Shown: one piece after another, positions 15,649 through 27,068 of the stretch | Position numbering within the stretch: position 1 is the first letter of the stretch | How the letters are laid out: each line of letters begins with the position of its first letter | NCBI GenBank assembly: GCA_025352165.1 | Contig: JANXTX010000020.1 | Span: forward strand, 1-34,739 | Length of the DNA: 34,739 bases | Direction of reading: 5' to 3' | DNA from: Caulobacteraceae bacterium | GTDB taxonomy: Bacteria > Pseudomonadota > Alphaproteobacteria > Caulobacterales > Caulobacteraceae | The notes under the pieces: generated by a model | The model's database searches: none | What the model was told of the DNA's origin: nothing | What the model saw: the letters and a program-made list of their open reading frames with translations, nothing else | Translations under genes and position numbers: made by a program

Positions 15649-16548
15649 ATGAGGATCGCGGTGCTGGGGGCTGCGGCGGGGGGTGGTTTCCCGCAGTGGA
15701 ACTCCAATGCCGAGGGGTGTCGGCGCGCCCGTGCTGGTGACCCGGCGGCGCGATCCCGAACCCAGGCCAGCATCGCCGTCAGTATCGACGACGAGCGCTG
15801 GTATCTGATCAATGCTTCACCCGATCTGCGCGAACAGATCGGGTTTTCTGCGTTTCTGTGGCCGAGATATGGATTGAGATCTTCGCCGATCGCTGGCGTT
15901 GTTCTCACCGGCGGAGATGTTGACGCGATCGCGGGGTTGCTGACCTTGCGCGAACGCCAGCCTTTCACACTCTATGCCACCAGCCGCATCCACGCGGTGC
16001 TGGACGCCAATCCCATATTCGAGGTGCTGGCGAAAGCCGTCGTTCAGCGGGAAGTCGTCGCGCTGGACCGTTCTACCGAACTCGAGGACGGCCTGTCTTT
16101 TGAATTGTTCGCGGTGCCTGGAAAGACCCCGCTCTATCTAGAGGACTCCGACACTCCCGCGATCGAGACCAATGAGACGACCGTTGCAGTCGCCTTAACC
16201 CACGGAACAACCACGGCTTTCTACATTCCTGGGTGCGCGCGGATGACGCAGGAACTGGCGGATCGGTTGCGCGGGGCGACGCTGGTGTTCTTTGATGGGA
16301 CGCTCTGGCGGGATGACGAGATGGTTGTCGCGGGGCTCGGCTCGAAGACCGGCCGGCGCATGGGGCACATTAGCCTGGACGGCCCTGACGGGACGCTGGC
16401 AGCGTTCGAAAATCTCGGCGTGGCTCGCAAGATCCTGATCCATATCAACAACTCCAACCCGGTGCTGCTTGAGGACTCACCCGAACGGGCGCATGTCGAG
16501 GCCCGTGGCTGGGAAGTCGCATACGACGGCCTGGAGGTGAGACTTTGA
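15649..16548 (+). CDS. pqqB: PQQ biosynthesis protein PqqB
   Basis: 299 residues, metallo-beta-lactamase-like fold. PqqB hydroxylates the crosslinked tyrosine late in PQQ synthesis. Recognisable parts are GAAAGGGFPQWN, WYLINASPDLREQI, GLLTLRERQPF, FFDGTLW, MGHISLDG and ILIHINNSNP (His265). At the usual metal-binding Asp-x-Asp-His the sequence is D90-V-D92-A93, so the His appears replaced by Ala. Codons are clear (GAC GCG). The gene begins 9 bases after pqqA and ends overlapping pqqC. Confidence 0.94.
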   Translation: MRIAVLGAAAGGGFPQWNSNAEGCRRARAGDPAARSRTQASIAVSIDDERWYLINASPDLREQIGFSAFLWPRYGLRSSPIAGVVLTGGDVDAIAGLLTLRERQPFTLYATSRIHAVLDANPIFEVLAKAVVQREVVALDRSTELEDGLSFELFAVPGKTPLYLEDSDTPAIETNETTVAVALTHGTTTAFYIPGCARMTQELADRLRGATLVFFDGTLWRDDEMVVAGLGSKTGRRMGHISLDGPDGTLAAFENLGVARKILIHINNSNPVLLEDSPERAHVEARGWEVAYDGLEVRL

Positions 16549-17285
16549 CGCGTGAACCGCTTTCTCCGGCCCAACTGGAGGCGGCGCTGCGGGCGATTGG
16601 CGCCGAGCGCTATCACAATCTACACCCATTCCATCGGCTGCTGCATTCGGGCAGGCTGAACCGTGGCCAGGTGCGCGCCTGGGCGTTGAATCGTTATTAT
16701 TATCAAAGCAATATCCCCGTGAAGGACGCCTATCTGACGGCTCGGCTGCCGACATCGGAGTTGCGCCGTGAGTGGCGCAGGCGGCTGGTCGACCATGATG
16801 GCGAGGGTGATTTGCCTGGCGGCATCAAGCGTTGGCTGAAGCTCACCGAGGGCGTCGGCCTCGATCGGCAATACGTTGAAAGTACTGAAGGAATCCTGCC
16901 GGCGACGCGGTTCGCGGTGGACGCCTATGTCCACTTTGTACGTGATCGCACGCTGCTGGAGGCGGTGGCGTCATCGCTGACCGAGCTGTTCTCGCCAACC
17001 ATCATCGCCGAGCGGGTTTCGGGCATGCTGGCCAACTACGATTGGATCACGGCCGAAACACTGAGCTATTTCAATGCCCGGATCACCCAGGCGCCCACTG
17101 ACAGCGCGTTCGCCCTAGCCTATTGCAAGGAGCGCGCCCTGACGGTGGAACAACAGGACGCCGTGCTTGATGCGTTGCGATTCAAGTGCGCGGTCCTGTG
17201 GTCCCAGCTTGATGGGTTGTATCTGGCCTATGTCGACCCGGGACTTATCCCGCCGGGAGCCTACGATCCAGGCGCTGAGCCGTGA
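16545..17285 (+). CDS. pqqC: PqqC, pyrroloquinoline-quinone synthase
   Basis: 246 residues. PqqC is a cofactorless oxidase that closes the ring and performs the final eight-electron oxidation to PQQ. The all-helical family pattern is clear: YHNLHPFHRLLHSGRLNRGQ, WALNRYYYQSNIPVKDAY, ILPATRFAVDAYVHF and SLTELFSPTIIAERV. The start is TTG 16545, which overlaps the pqqB stop as TTGA. An excellent ribosome-binding site (GGAGGTGA, 16531-16538) at the right distance supports this rare start. Translation is probably coupled to pqqB. Confidence 0.95.
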   Translation: MTREPLSPAQLEAALRAIGAERYHNLHPFHRLLHSGRLNRGQVRAWALNRYYYQSNIPVKDAYLTARLPTSELRREWRRRLVDHDGEGDLPGGIKRWLKLTEGVGLDRQYVESTEGILPATRFAVDAYVHFVRDRTLLEAVASSLTELFSPTIIAERVSGMLANYDWITAETLSYFNARITQAPTDSAFALAYCKERALTVEQQDAVLDALRFKCAVLWSQLDGLYLAYVDPGLIPPGAYDPGAEP

Positions 17286-17554
17286 TCCATATCGACTCAA
17301 TTCCCAAGCTAAAACAAGGGGTTAAGTTTCGTTTCGATCGCGCGCGCGACGCGTGGATTCTGCTTGCGCCCGAGCGCCTGTTCATGCCCGACGAGGTTGC
17401 AGTCGAGGTGCTGAAGCGAGTTGATGGCGTGAGGAACGTCACCGCGATCGTCGATGAACTGGCGGCGGCGTTCAATGCGCCCAGGGAAGAAATCGAGAGC
17501 GATGTGCTGGGCATGCTGGAGGATCTCAGCCGGAAGGGAGCCGTGAGCGCGTGA
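17282..17554 (+). CDS. pqqD: PqqD, PqqA-binding chaperone
   Basis: 90 residues starting at GTG 17282, overlapping the pqqC stop as GTGA. PqqD is a RiPP recognition element that binds PqqA and presents it to PqqE. Family hallmarks are PKLKQGVKFRFDRARDAWIL, LAPERLF, DEVAVEVLKRVDG and a final winged-helix segment with MLEDLSRKG. It remains a separate gene here rather than fused to PqqC or PqqE. Confidence 0.95.
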   Translation: MIHIDSIPKLKQGVKFRFDRARDAWILLAPERLFMPDEVAVEVLKRVDGVRNVTAIVDELAAAFNAPREEIESDVLGMLEDLSRKGAVSA

Positions 17555-18630
17555 CCTCGCAGCCGCTGGCGCTGATCGCTGAGCTGACTCATCGGTGTCC
17601 GCTAAGTTGCGGATATTGTTCAAATCCTTTGGAACTCGAGCGGGCGAGCGCCGAGCTTCCGACGGAGATCTGGACTCGGGTTTTCGCCGAAGCGGCCGAT
17701 CTGGGCGTTTTGCACGCGCACTTTACCGGTGGCGAGCCGATGTCGCGGCGGGATCTTTCCGAGCTGATCGGCGCGGCTTCGCGGGCGGGGCTCTACACCA
17801 ATCTGATCACCTCGGGGGTGACGCTGGACGACCGGGCGCTCGGGGCGCTGATCGATGCCGGCGTTGACCACGTGCAGTTGAGTTTCCAGGACTCCGAGCC
17901 GGCCACCGCCGACGCCATTGGCGGCTATCGCGGCGGGCACGCCAGGAAGCTGGCGGCTGCGGCGCGGGTGACGGCGGCGGGTCTGCCGCTGACCGCCAAC
18001 TTCGTGGTTCACCAGAGTAACTTGCACCATATCAATGAGATGCTGTCGCTGGGCGACGACATTGGCGCCTCCCGGATCGAGATCGCCCATGTGCAGTATC
18101 ATGGCTGGGCGTTAAAGAATCGGGCGAGGCTGATGCCGACGTTCGCACAACTTGAAGCGGCAACCGCCGCTGTCGAAGCGGCGCGCGAAAGGCTCCGCGG
18201 AAGGGTGGTTATCGACTATGTGATCCCCGATTATTTCGCCAGCCGGCCGAAAGCCTGCATGGGCGGTTGGGGTCAGCGGATCATCAATGTCTCGCCGGGC
18301 GGTCTGGCGATGCCGTGCCATGCGGCGATGAGCCTGCCGGGGCTAACTTTTCCGTCGGTGCGCGATCGGTCGCTTGCTGACATCTGGAATAATTCCGAGG
18401 TATTTCAACTGTTTCGCGCACCGGCATTCGCTCCGGAGAGCTGCAGGGGGTGCGAGCGGCTGGAGATCGATTTCGGCGGGTGCCGCTGTCAGGCGCATGC
18501 CTTGACGGGGGATGCGACGCGCGCTGATCCGGTGTGCGAGCTTGCGCCCGATCATGGGCTGATCGCGGCGGCTCTCGGAGAGACAGCCTCGGACACCGTC
18601 ATTCCACGGCGCATGACAGCGCGGGACTGA
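17551..18630 (+). CDS. pqqE: PqqE, radical SAM PqqA Glu-Tyr crosslinking enzyme
   Basis: 359 residues from GTG 17551, overlapping pqqD as GTGA. The radical SAM motif is C16-x3-C20-x2-C23 (CPLSCGYC), followed by FTGGEP. The carboxy-terminal SPASM domain is shown by CMGGWGQ, MPCHAA, CRGCERLEIDFGGCRC and a last CELAPDH, which hold the auxiliary iron-sulfur clusters. It forms the Glu-Tyr C-C bond of PqqA using S-adenosylmethionine. No pqqF or pqqG protease gene follows, so peptide trimming must be done by a gene elsewhere. Confidence 0.96.
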   Translation: MTSQPLALIAELTHRCPLSCGYCSNPLELERASAELPTEIWTRVFAEAADLGVLHAHFTGGEPMSRRDLSELIGAASRAGLYTNLITSGVTLDDRALGALIDAGVDHVQLSFQDSEPATADAIGGYRGGHARKLAAAARVTAAGLPLTANFVVHQSNLHHINEMLSLGDDIGASRIEIAHVQYHGWALKNRARLMPTFAQLEAATAAVEAARERLRGRVVIDYVIPDYFASRPKACMGGWGQRIINVSPGGLAMPCHAAMSLPGLTFPSVRDRSLADIWNNSEVFQLFRAPAFAPESCRGCERLEIDFGGCRCQAHALTGDATRADPVCELAPDHGLIAAALGETASDTVIPRRMTARD

Positions 18631-18657
18631 CTTTCTCGGCGGAAGACTGTAGCTGGG

Positions 18658-18687
18658 TTGACGGGGCGCGGCGCAGCGTCCGAGAAT
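18658..18687 (+). promoter_or_regulatory. Candidate promoter of the flavin-reductase-like gene
   Basis: TTGACG (18658-18663) and GAGAAT (18682-18687), 18 bases apart, form a reasonable sigma-70-like pair. A small hairpin CCAGCC/GGCTGG (18699-18717) follows. The arrangement argues that translation starts at GTG 18742 and not at the TTG inside the -35. Confidence 0.4.
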
Positions 18688-18741
18688 GTTTTCACTGCCC
18701 AGCCAATAGCTGGCTGGCTTTCGCGGGAGGATAGCAACGCT

Positions 18742-19269
18742 GTGACCGGCCAGTCCTCATGTCCGGAGTCGGCCGATCCCGCGGAATTGCTCGACGATTT
18801 CCGTCAGGCGATGCGCGGTGTCGCTTCGACTATTCACATCGTCACCTTGCTGGTCGAGGGCGCGCCCAAGGGCATGACCGCAACGGCGGTCTCGTCGCTT
18901 TCCATGCAGCCGCCGAGCCTGCTGGTCTGCATGAACGAGAGCGTGTCGATGCATGAGGCGATGGCCGGGGTCGACTGGTTCTGCGTCAGCGTCCTGAGCG
19001 CTCGTCATGTCTCGGTGGCCAGGACCTTTTCCGACAGCCGGCTGCGCGACGTGCGCTTCGAAACGGGCGAATGGAACATCGATGACGAGCACGCGCCGCG
19101 GCTGGCCGACGCGCAGGCGGCCATGTTGTGCAAGCGCGTCGGCCATCACCGGTTCGGCACGCACAGCATTTTCCTTGGTGAGGTATGCAAGGTCTGGCTG
19201 CATGGCGCGCCCGATCCGCTGATCTATCTCGACGGGTCGTTCCAGACGCCGGGGCCGGTCGCGGACTAG
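18742..19269 (+). CDS. Flavin reductase-like FMN-binding protein
   Basis: 175 residues from GTG 18742, with GGGAGG about 11 bases upstream. It has the split-barrel FMN-binding pattern of NAD(P)H:flavin oxidoreductases (HpaC/ActVB-like): FRQAMRGVASTIHIVTLLVEG, GMTATAVSSLSMQPPSLLVCMN, FCVSVLSARHVSVARTFS and a final HRFGTHSIFLGEVCKV with LIYLDGSF. It supplies reduced flavin to a partner. Candidates in the window are the halogenase-like protein (far away) or, speculatively, reduction of PqqE. It ends sharing CTAG (19266-19269) with the stop of the convergent glk. Confidence 0.88.
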   Translation: MTGQSSCPESADPAELLDDFRQAMRGVASTIHIVTLLVEGAPKGMTATAVSSLSMQPPSLLVCMNESVSMHEAMAGVDWFCVSVLSARHVSVARTFSDSRLRDVRFETGEWNIDDEHAPRLADAQAAMLCKRVGHHRFGTHSIFLGEVCKVWLHGAPDPLIYLDGSFQTPGPVAD

Positions 19270-20261
19270 CTCGAGAGGCCCAACAGCAGTCGGGCCGCGC
19301 CGAGCAGGGCGGGCTCGGGATGGGCGATCAGGGCGATCGGGATCGTGGTCAGCAAGCCGTGTGCGCGGCCCTTGGCCTCGAAACGGGCGCGGACAGCGGC
19401 CGTGTCGAGAAACTCCAGCATGCGCGGGGCGATACCGCCGGCGATGGCCACCGCGCCGCCGCCCTGGACCAGGGCGACGTCGCCCATCGCGCCGCCTAGA
19501 ATGAGGCAGAAACGTTCGAGCGTATCCCTGGCCAGCGGGTCATCGCCGCGCTGCGCGGCCTGCATGATCGCCGGAGCCCCGGCGAGCGTCGCGGGCTGAC
19601 CGCGAACAACTCCCATCGCCTCATACAGGTTTTGTAGTCCCGGGCCCGACAGCAGTCGTTCATTGGAAACCCGGGGGAAGCGTTTCAGCAGTACACGAAG
19701 TATCTCGATTTCCATGGCGTCCAGGGGAGCGAAACTGCCGTGGCCGCCTTCGGTCGGAATGACAATGAAGCCCTCGCCGTCGCGAGCTACCGCGCCGACG
19801 CCCAGCCCGGTGCCGGGCCCGATCAGTGACACGACCGTGGGCAGGGCGTCGGGCCAGGCGGGGCCGGTGAGCGGGCGCCAGTGCTCAGCCCTCAGAGCCG
19901 GGACGGCGTGGCCGACAATGGCGAAGTCGTTGACGACCAGCAGCCGACCCCAGCCGAACGCGGTGCGCAGCGCCTCTATGCTGAACGACCAGTCGCGGTT
20001 TGTCAGGCGGACAATGTCGCCAGTGACGGGCGAGGCGACGCCGAACGCCGCCTGGCCAGGCCTTGGCGCCTCGGGACCGAGGCCCGCGAGATAGGAGGCG
20101 ATACAGGCGGCGAGGCCCGGATGATCGTCGGCGCGCAGATCCTGGCGCATGGCGGTCGCCACCTCGCCGTCGGGCGTGCGGCCGGCCAGCGCGAACCGCA
20201 CATTGGTGCCGCCGATGTCGGCGACGAGACCGACCGGACTATCGATGGCGAAGGGGCTCAT
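19266..20261 (-). CDS. glk: Glucokinase
   Basis: 331 residues from ATG 20261, which overlaps the eda stop as ATGA; codons upstream belong to eda. The E. coli-type glucokinase pattern is plain: ADIGGTNVRFAL (phosphate loop), NRDWSFS, VVNDF (catalytic Asp), LIGPGTGLGVG, PTEGGHGSFAP and a late AIAGGIAPR. It phosphorylates cytoplasmic glucose to glucose-6-phosphate, the substrate of Zwf. Last gene of the Entner-Doudoroff operon. Confidence 0.95.
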   Translation of the reverse strand: MSPFAIDSPVGLVADIGGTNVRFALAGRTPDGEVATAMRQDLRADDHPGLAACIASYLAGLGPEAPRPGQAAFGVASPVTGDIVRLTNRDWSFSIEALRTAFGWGRLLVVNDFAIVGHAVPALRAEHWRPLTGPAWPDALPTVVSLIGPGTGLGVGAVARDGEGFIVIPTEGGHGSFAPLDAMEIEILRVLLKRFPRVSNERLLSGPGLQNLYEAMGVVRGQPATLAGAPAIMQAAQRGDDPLARDTLERFCLILGGAMGDVALVQGGGAVAIAGGIAPRMLEFLDTAAVRARFEAKGRAHGLLTTIPIALIAHPEPALLGAARLLLGLSS

Positions 20262-20875
20262 GCCTTGCGCCAGGCGGCGGCCTCTCGGGCGCGGGCTTCG
20301 ATAGCGGCGAGGTCCGGCGCGCCGGGCGGGACCAGCCAACTGCCGCCAACGCAACAGACGCCGGGCATCGCCAGCCAGTCGGGAGCGGAGGCCGCGGTGA
20401 TGCCGCCGGTGGGGCAGAAGCGCGCCTGATGGAATGGGCCGGCGAGAGCTTTCAGCGCCGGGCGTCCGCCGGAGGTTTCGGCCGGGAAGAACTTGAAATG
20501 GGTCAGGCCGAGTTCAAGGCCGCGCATGATGTCGCCGGCGGTTGCGACGCCTGGCAGGAAGGCAACCCGCGCGGCGATGACTGCGCTGGCCAGCGACCCG
20601 GTAAGGCCAGGGCTGACGATGAAGGTCGCCCCGGCGTCGAGGCTGGCGGCGAGGTCCGCGGCGTTTAGCACGGTCCCGGCGCCGACGATGGCGCCCTCGA
20701 CGCGCCTCATTTCGGCGATGACCTCAAGCGCCGCGGCGGTGCGCAGGGTGACCTCGAGCACGGTCAGCCCACCGGCGACCAGCGCGCGTGCGATGGGCGC
20801 GGCATGAGCGGGATCGTCGATGACCAGCACCGGGATGACCGGGGACAGGCGCATGAGGGAGGCGATGGGGGTCAT
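20258..20875 (-). CDS. eda: KDPG aldolase (2-dehydro-3-deoxy-phosphogluconate aldolase)
   Basis: 205 residues from ATG 20875. The frame upstream of it runs into an intergenic repeat and is not part of the gene. EVTLRT carries the catalytic Glu, VGAGTVLN and FIVSPGLTG line the barrel, THFKFFPAE holds the Schiff-base Lys, and CPTGGI the phosphate site. It splits KDPG into pyruvate and glyceraldehyde-3-phosphate. It is separated from edd by a 163-base gap filled with a repeat element. Confidence 0.95.
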   Translation of the reverse strand: MTPIASLMRLSPVIPVLVIDDPAHAAPIARALVAGGLTVLEVTLRTAAALEVIAEMRRVEGAIVGAGTVLNAADLAASLDAGATFIVSPGLTGSLASAVIAARVAFLPGVATAGDIMRGLELGLTHFKFFPAETSGGRPALKALAGPFHQARFCPTGGITAASAPDWLAMPGVCCVGGSWLVPPGAPDLAAIEARAREAAAWRKA

Positions 20876-20896
20876 GGGGGGCCTTTGCGCGGAGGG

Positions 20897-21020
20897 ACCC
20901 TCATCCGGCCCTTCGGGCCACCTTCTCCCAGGGGGAGAAGAGAGGGAAACCAATGGGCGGCGGTGATTGGCGGTCTCTTCTCCCTCTGGGAGAAGTACGG
21001 CCGAAGGCCGGGATGAGGGT
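20897..21020. repeat. Composite palindromic intergenic repeat
   Basis: Outer arms 20897-20919 and 20999-21020 are near-perfect reverse complements, with the core CCTCATCC...GGCC. Two inner hairpins of the CTTCTCCC/GGGAGAAG type lie at 20921-20946 and 20975-20995. It belongs to the same family as the element at 26921-27068. It sits inside the zwf-edd-eda-glk operon and could affect mRNA processing or stability. Confidence 0.75.
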
Positions 21021-21038
21021 GTCGCCGCAACAGCTGAC

Positions 21039-22859
<1,821 letters not shown>

Positions 22860-22871
22860 CGGGTGGCTTCC

Positions 22872-24347
22872 TCACTCATGCCAGGTGACCCCGTCGCGCT
22901 CGGCCAGGCCGATGCCGGCGGATGGCCCCCATGAACCGGCGGTATAGGGCCTGGGCTTCATGTGGTTGTTTTCCCAGCCGTCGCGGATTGCGTCGACCCA
23001 GGCCCACTGCGCCTCGACCTCGTCGCGACGGACGAACAGGGTCGGCTGGCCTTCGATCAGGTCGATCAGTAGCCGCTCATAGGCGATGCGACGGCGCACG
23101 CCGGCGAAGGCGTCGGTTAGGCTGAGATCCAGCGCGACCTCGCGCAGCCGCAATCCTTCCCGGTCAAGGCCGGGTTGCTTTGCCATGACCAGCAGACGGA
23201 TGTTTTCCTCGGGCTGCAGGCTGATGACCAGCTTGTTGGGGCAGAGCGCGGCGCCGGCGCCGACGCCCGCGTCGGCGAACATCGAGTGCGGCACGGGCTT
23301 GAACTGGATGAAGATTTCCGACTTGCGCACGGGCAGGCGCTTGCCGGTGCGCAGATAGAACGGCGCGCCTTGCCAACGCCAGTTGTCGATATGCGCCTTC
23401 AACGCGACAAAGGTCTCGGTGTCTGACGGGCGCTCGAGATCAGCGACATAGCTGGCGGCCGGCTGACCCAAGGCGCTGCCCTGCGTGTACTGGCCGATCA
23501 CCGAATTGGCCTGCGCCGTGGCGCGCTCGATCGGACGTAGCGAGCGCAACACCTTGACCTTCTCGTCACGCACCGAAGTGCCGTCGAAGTGGGCGGGCGG
23601 CTCCATGGCGACCAGGCTGAGCAGCTGCAGCATGTGGTTCTGCACCATATCGCGCAGGGCGCCGGCGCCGTCATAGAAGTCGCCCCGGCCCTCCAGGCCG
23701 ACCGTCTCGGCGATGGTGATATGCACGTGGTCGATGCCGCGGGCGTTCCACAACGGCTCGAACATGGCATTGGCGAAGCGCAGGGCGATCAGGTTCTGGA
23801 CGGTCTCCTTGCCCAGGTAGTGGTCGATGCGGAAGGTGCGCGCCTCCGGGAACGCGGCGGCCACCGCGTCGTTTATCGCCATCGAGGACGCGAGATCGTG
23901 GCCGAGCGGCTTTTCCAGGCCGATGCGCACATTGGGCCCGGCGAGGCCGGCGCCGACCAGGCCCTGGATGGTCGCCTCGAACAGGCTGGGCGCCGTGGAA
24001 AGGAAAATGGCCACCCCGGCGTCGGGGCCCGCATCGACGGTGGCGGCGAGCTCGGCGAAATGCTCCGGCTGGGTGACATCGAGCGTGCGGTACGAGACGC
24101 GGTGGAGGAATTTCTCGATGTCGAAAGCCTTGGCGCGTTCGCCGGGCAGAAAGCGCGCCAGGCTGGCGCTGACCATCTCGCGGAACTCGGCGTCGTCGTG
24201 TTCGCTGCGCGCGGTGCCGATGATGCGCAGGCCCGGCGCGAGCAGTCCGTCGGCATGCAGGTTGAAGAGCGAAGGCAGCAGCATGCGCTGCGACAGATCG
24301 CCGGTAGCCCCGAACAGCAGCAGTTTCGTAACGGTGGGCGATGTCAT
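22872..24347 (-). CDS. zwf: Glucose-6-phosphate 1-dehydrogenase
   Basis: 491 residues. LLLFGATGDLSQRMLLPSL is the NADP-binding start. GLEKPLGHD and FRIDHYLGKETVQNL carry the substrate-binding and catalytic residues (Asp-His pair). YLRTGKRLPVRKSEI and the last third complete the family pattern. It makes 6-phosphogluconolactone, feeding Edd. It is the first gene of the operon and has a palindromic operator over its probable promoter. The 6-phosphogluconolactonase gene (pgl), often placed next to zwf, is absent. Confidence 0.96.
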   Translation of the reverse strand: MTSPTVTKLLLFGATGDLSQRMLLPSLFNLHADGLLAPGLRIIGTARSEHDDAEFREMVSASLARFLPGERAKAFDIEKFLHRVSYRTLDVTQPEHFAELAATVDAGPDAGVAIFLSTAPSLFEATIQGLVGAGLAGPNVRIGLEKPLGHDLASSMAINDAVAAAFPEARTFRIDHYLGKETVQNLIALRFANAMFEPLWNARGIDHVHITIAETVGLEGRGDFYDGAGALRDMVQNHMLQLLSLVAMEPPAHFDGTSVRDEKVKVLRSLRPIERATAQANSVIGQYTQGSALGQPAASYVADLERPSDTETFVALKAHIDNWRWQGAPFYLRTGKRLPVRKSEIFIQFKPVPHSMFADAGVGAGAALCPNKLVISLQPEENIRLLVMAKQPGLDREGLRLREVALDLSLTDAFAGVRRRIAYERLLIDLIEGQPTLFVRRDEVEAQWAWVDAIRDGWENNHMKPRPYTAGSWGPSAGIGLAERDGVTWHE

Positions 24348-24373
24348 GGCGCGTCTCTTAGTCCACCGCGCCA

Positions 24374-24401
24374 GTCATAACGACATGGAGCGCCAATGCA
24401 A
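24374..24401 (-). promoter_or_regulatory. Candidate promoter of the zwf operon
   Basis: On the minus strand, TTGCAT (24401-24396) and TATGAC (24379-24374) are 16 bases apart, 27 bases before the zwf ATG. The -35 box lies inside the palindrome listed next. Confidence 0.45.
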
Positions 24402-24412
24402 TCGATTGCATT
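24395..24412. promoter_or_regulatory. Perfect 18-bp palindromic operator AATGCAATCGATTGCATT
   Basis: An exact palindrome with a central CG, the form used by LacI-family sugar regulators. It overlaps the -35 of the candidate zwf promoter, so repression of the Entner-Doudoroff operon is the natural reading. No LacI gene is in the window; the only sugar-type regulator nearby is the ROK protein. Confidence 0.65.
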
Positions 24413-24456
24413 CGCGCCTTGCTTGTCGATTGACGCCGAGGCGCGCTGGGCGTGAC

Positions 24457-26901
<2,445 letters not shown>

Positions 26902-26920
26902 CAGGCCTCCATGGTTGTTT

Positions 26921-27068
26921 CCTTCTCCCCTTGCGGGAGACGTTGGCCGAAGGCCGGATGAGGGGCTTTCGACGCTCTTTCCGCCAGTCCGTTGCAGAGG
27001 CGCGAAGGGGAATGCTTGACCGATCATCCGTCAGCTTCGCCGACACCTTCTCCCGCAAGGGGAGAAGG
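26921..27068. repeat. Composite inverted repeat reaching into the halogenase 3' end
   Basis: Left arm 26921-26940 is the exact reverse complement of 27049-27068 within the right element 27046-27068 (CCTTCTCCCGCAAGGGGAGA core). The segment 26943-26966 repeats the GGCCGAAGGCCGGATGAGG motif seen at 20999-21019. The last codons and stop of the halogenase-like gene lie in this repeat. Confidence 0.75.

Noticed and set aside
18742-19269. Assigning the flavin reductase as dedicated partner of the halogenase-like protein
   Set aside because: They are 8 kb apart, on opposite strands and in different transcription units; chemistry fits but linkage does not.
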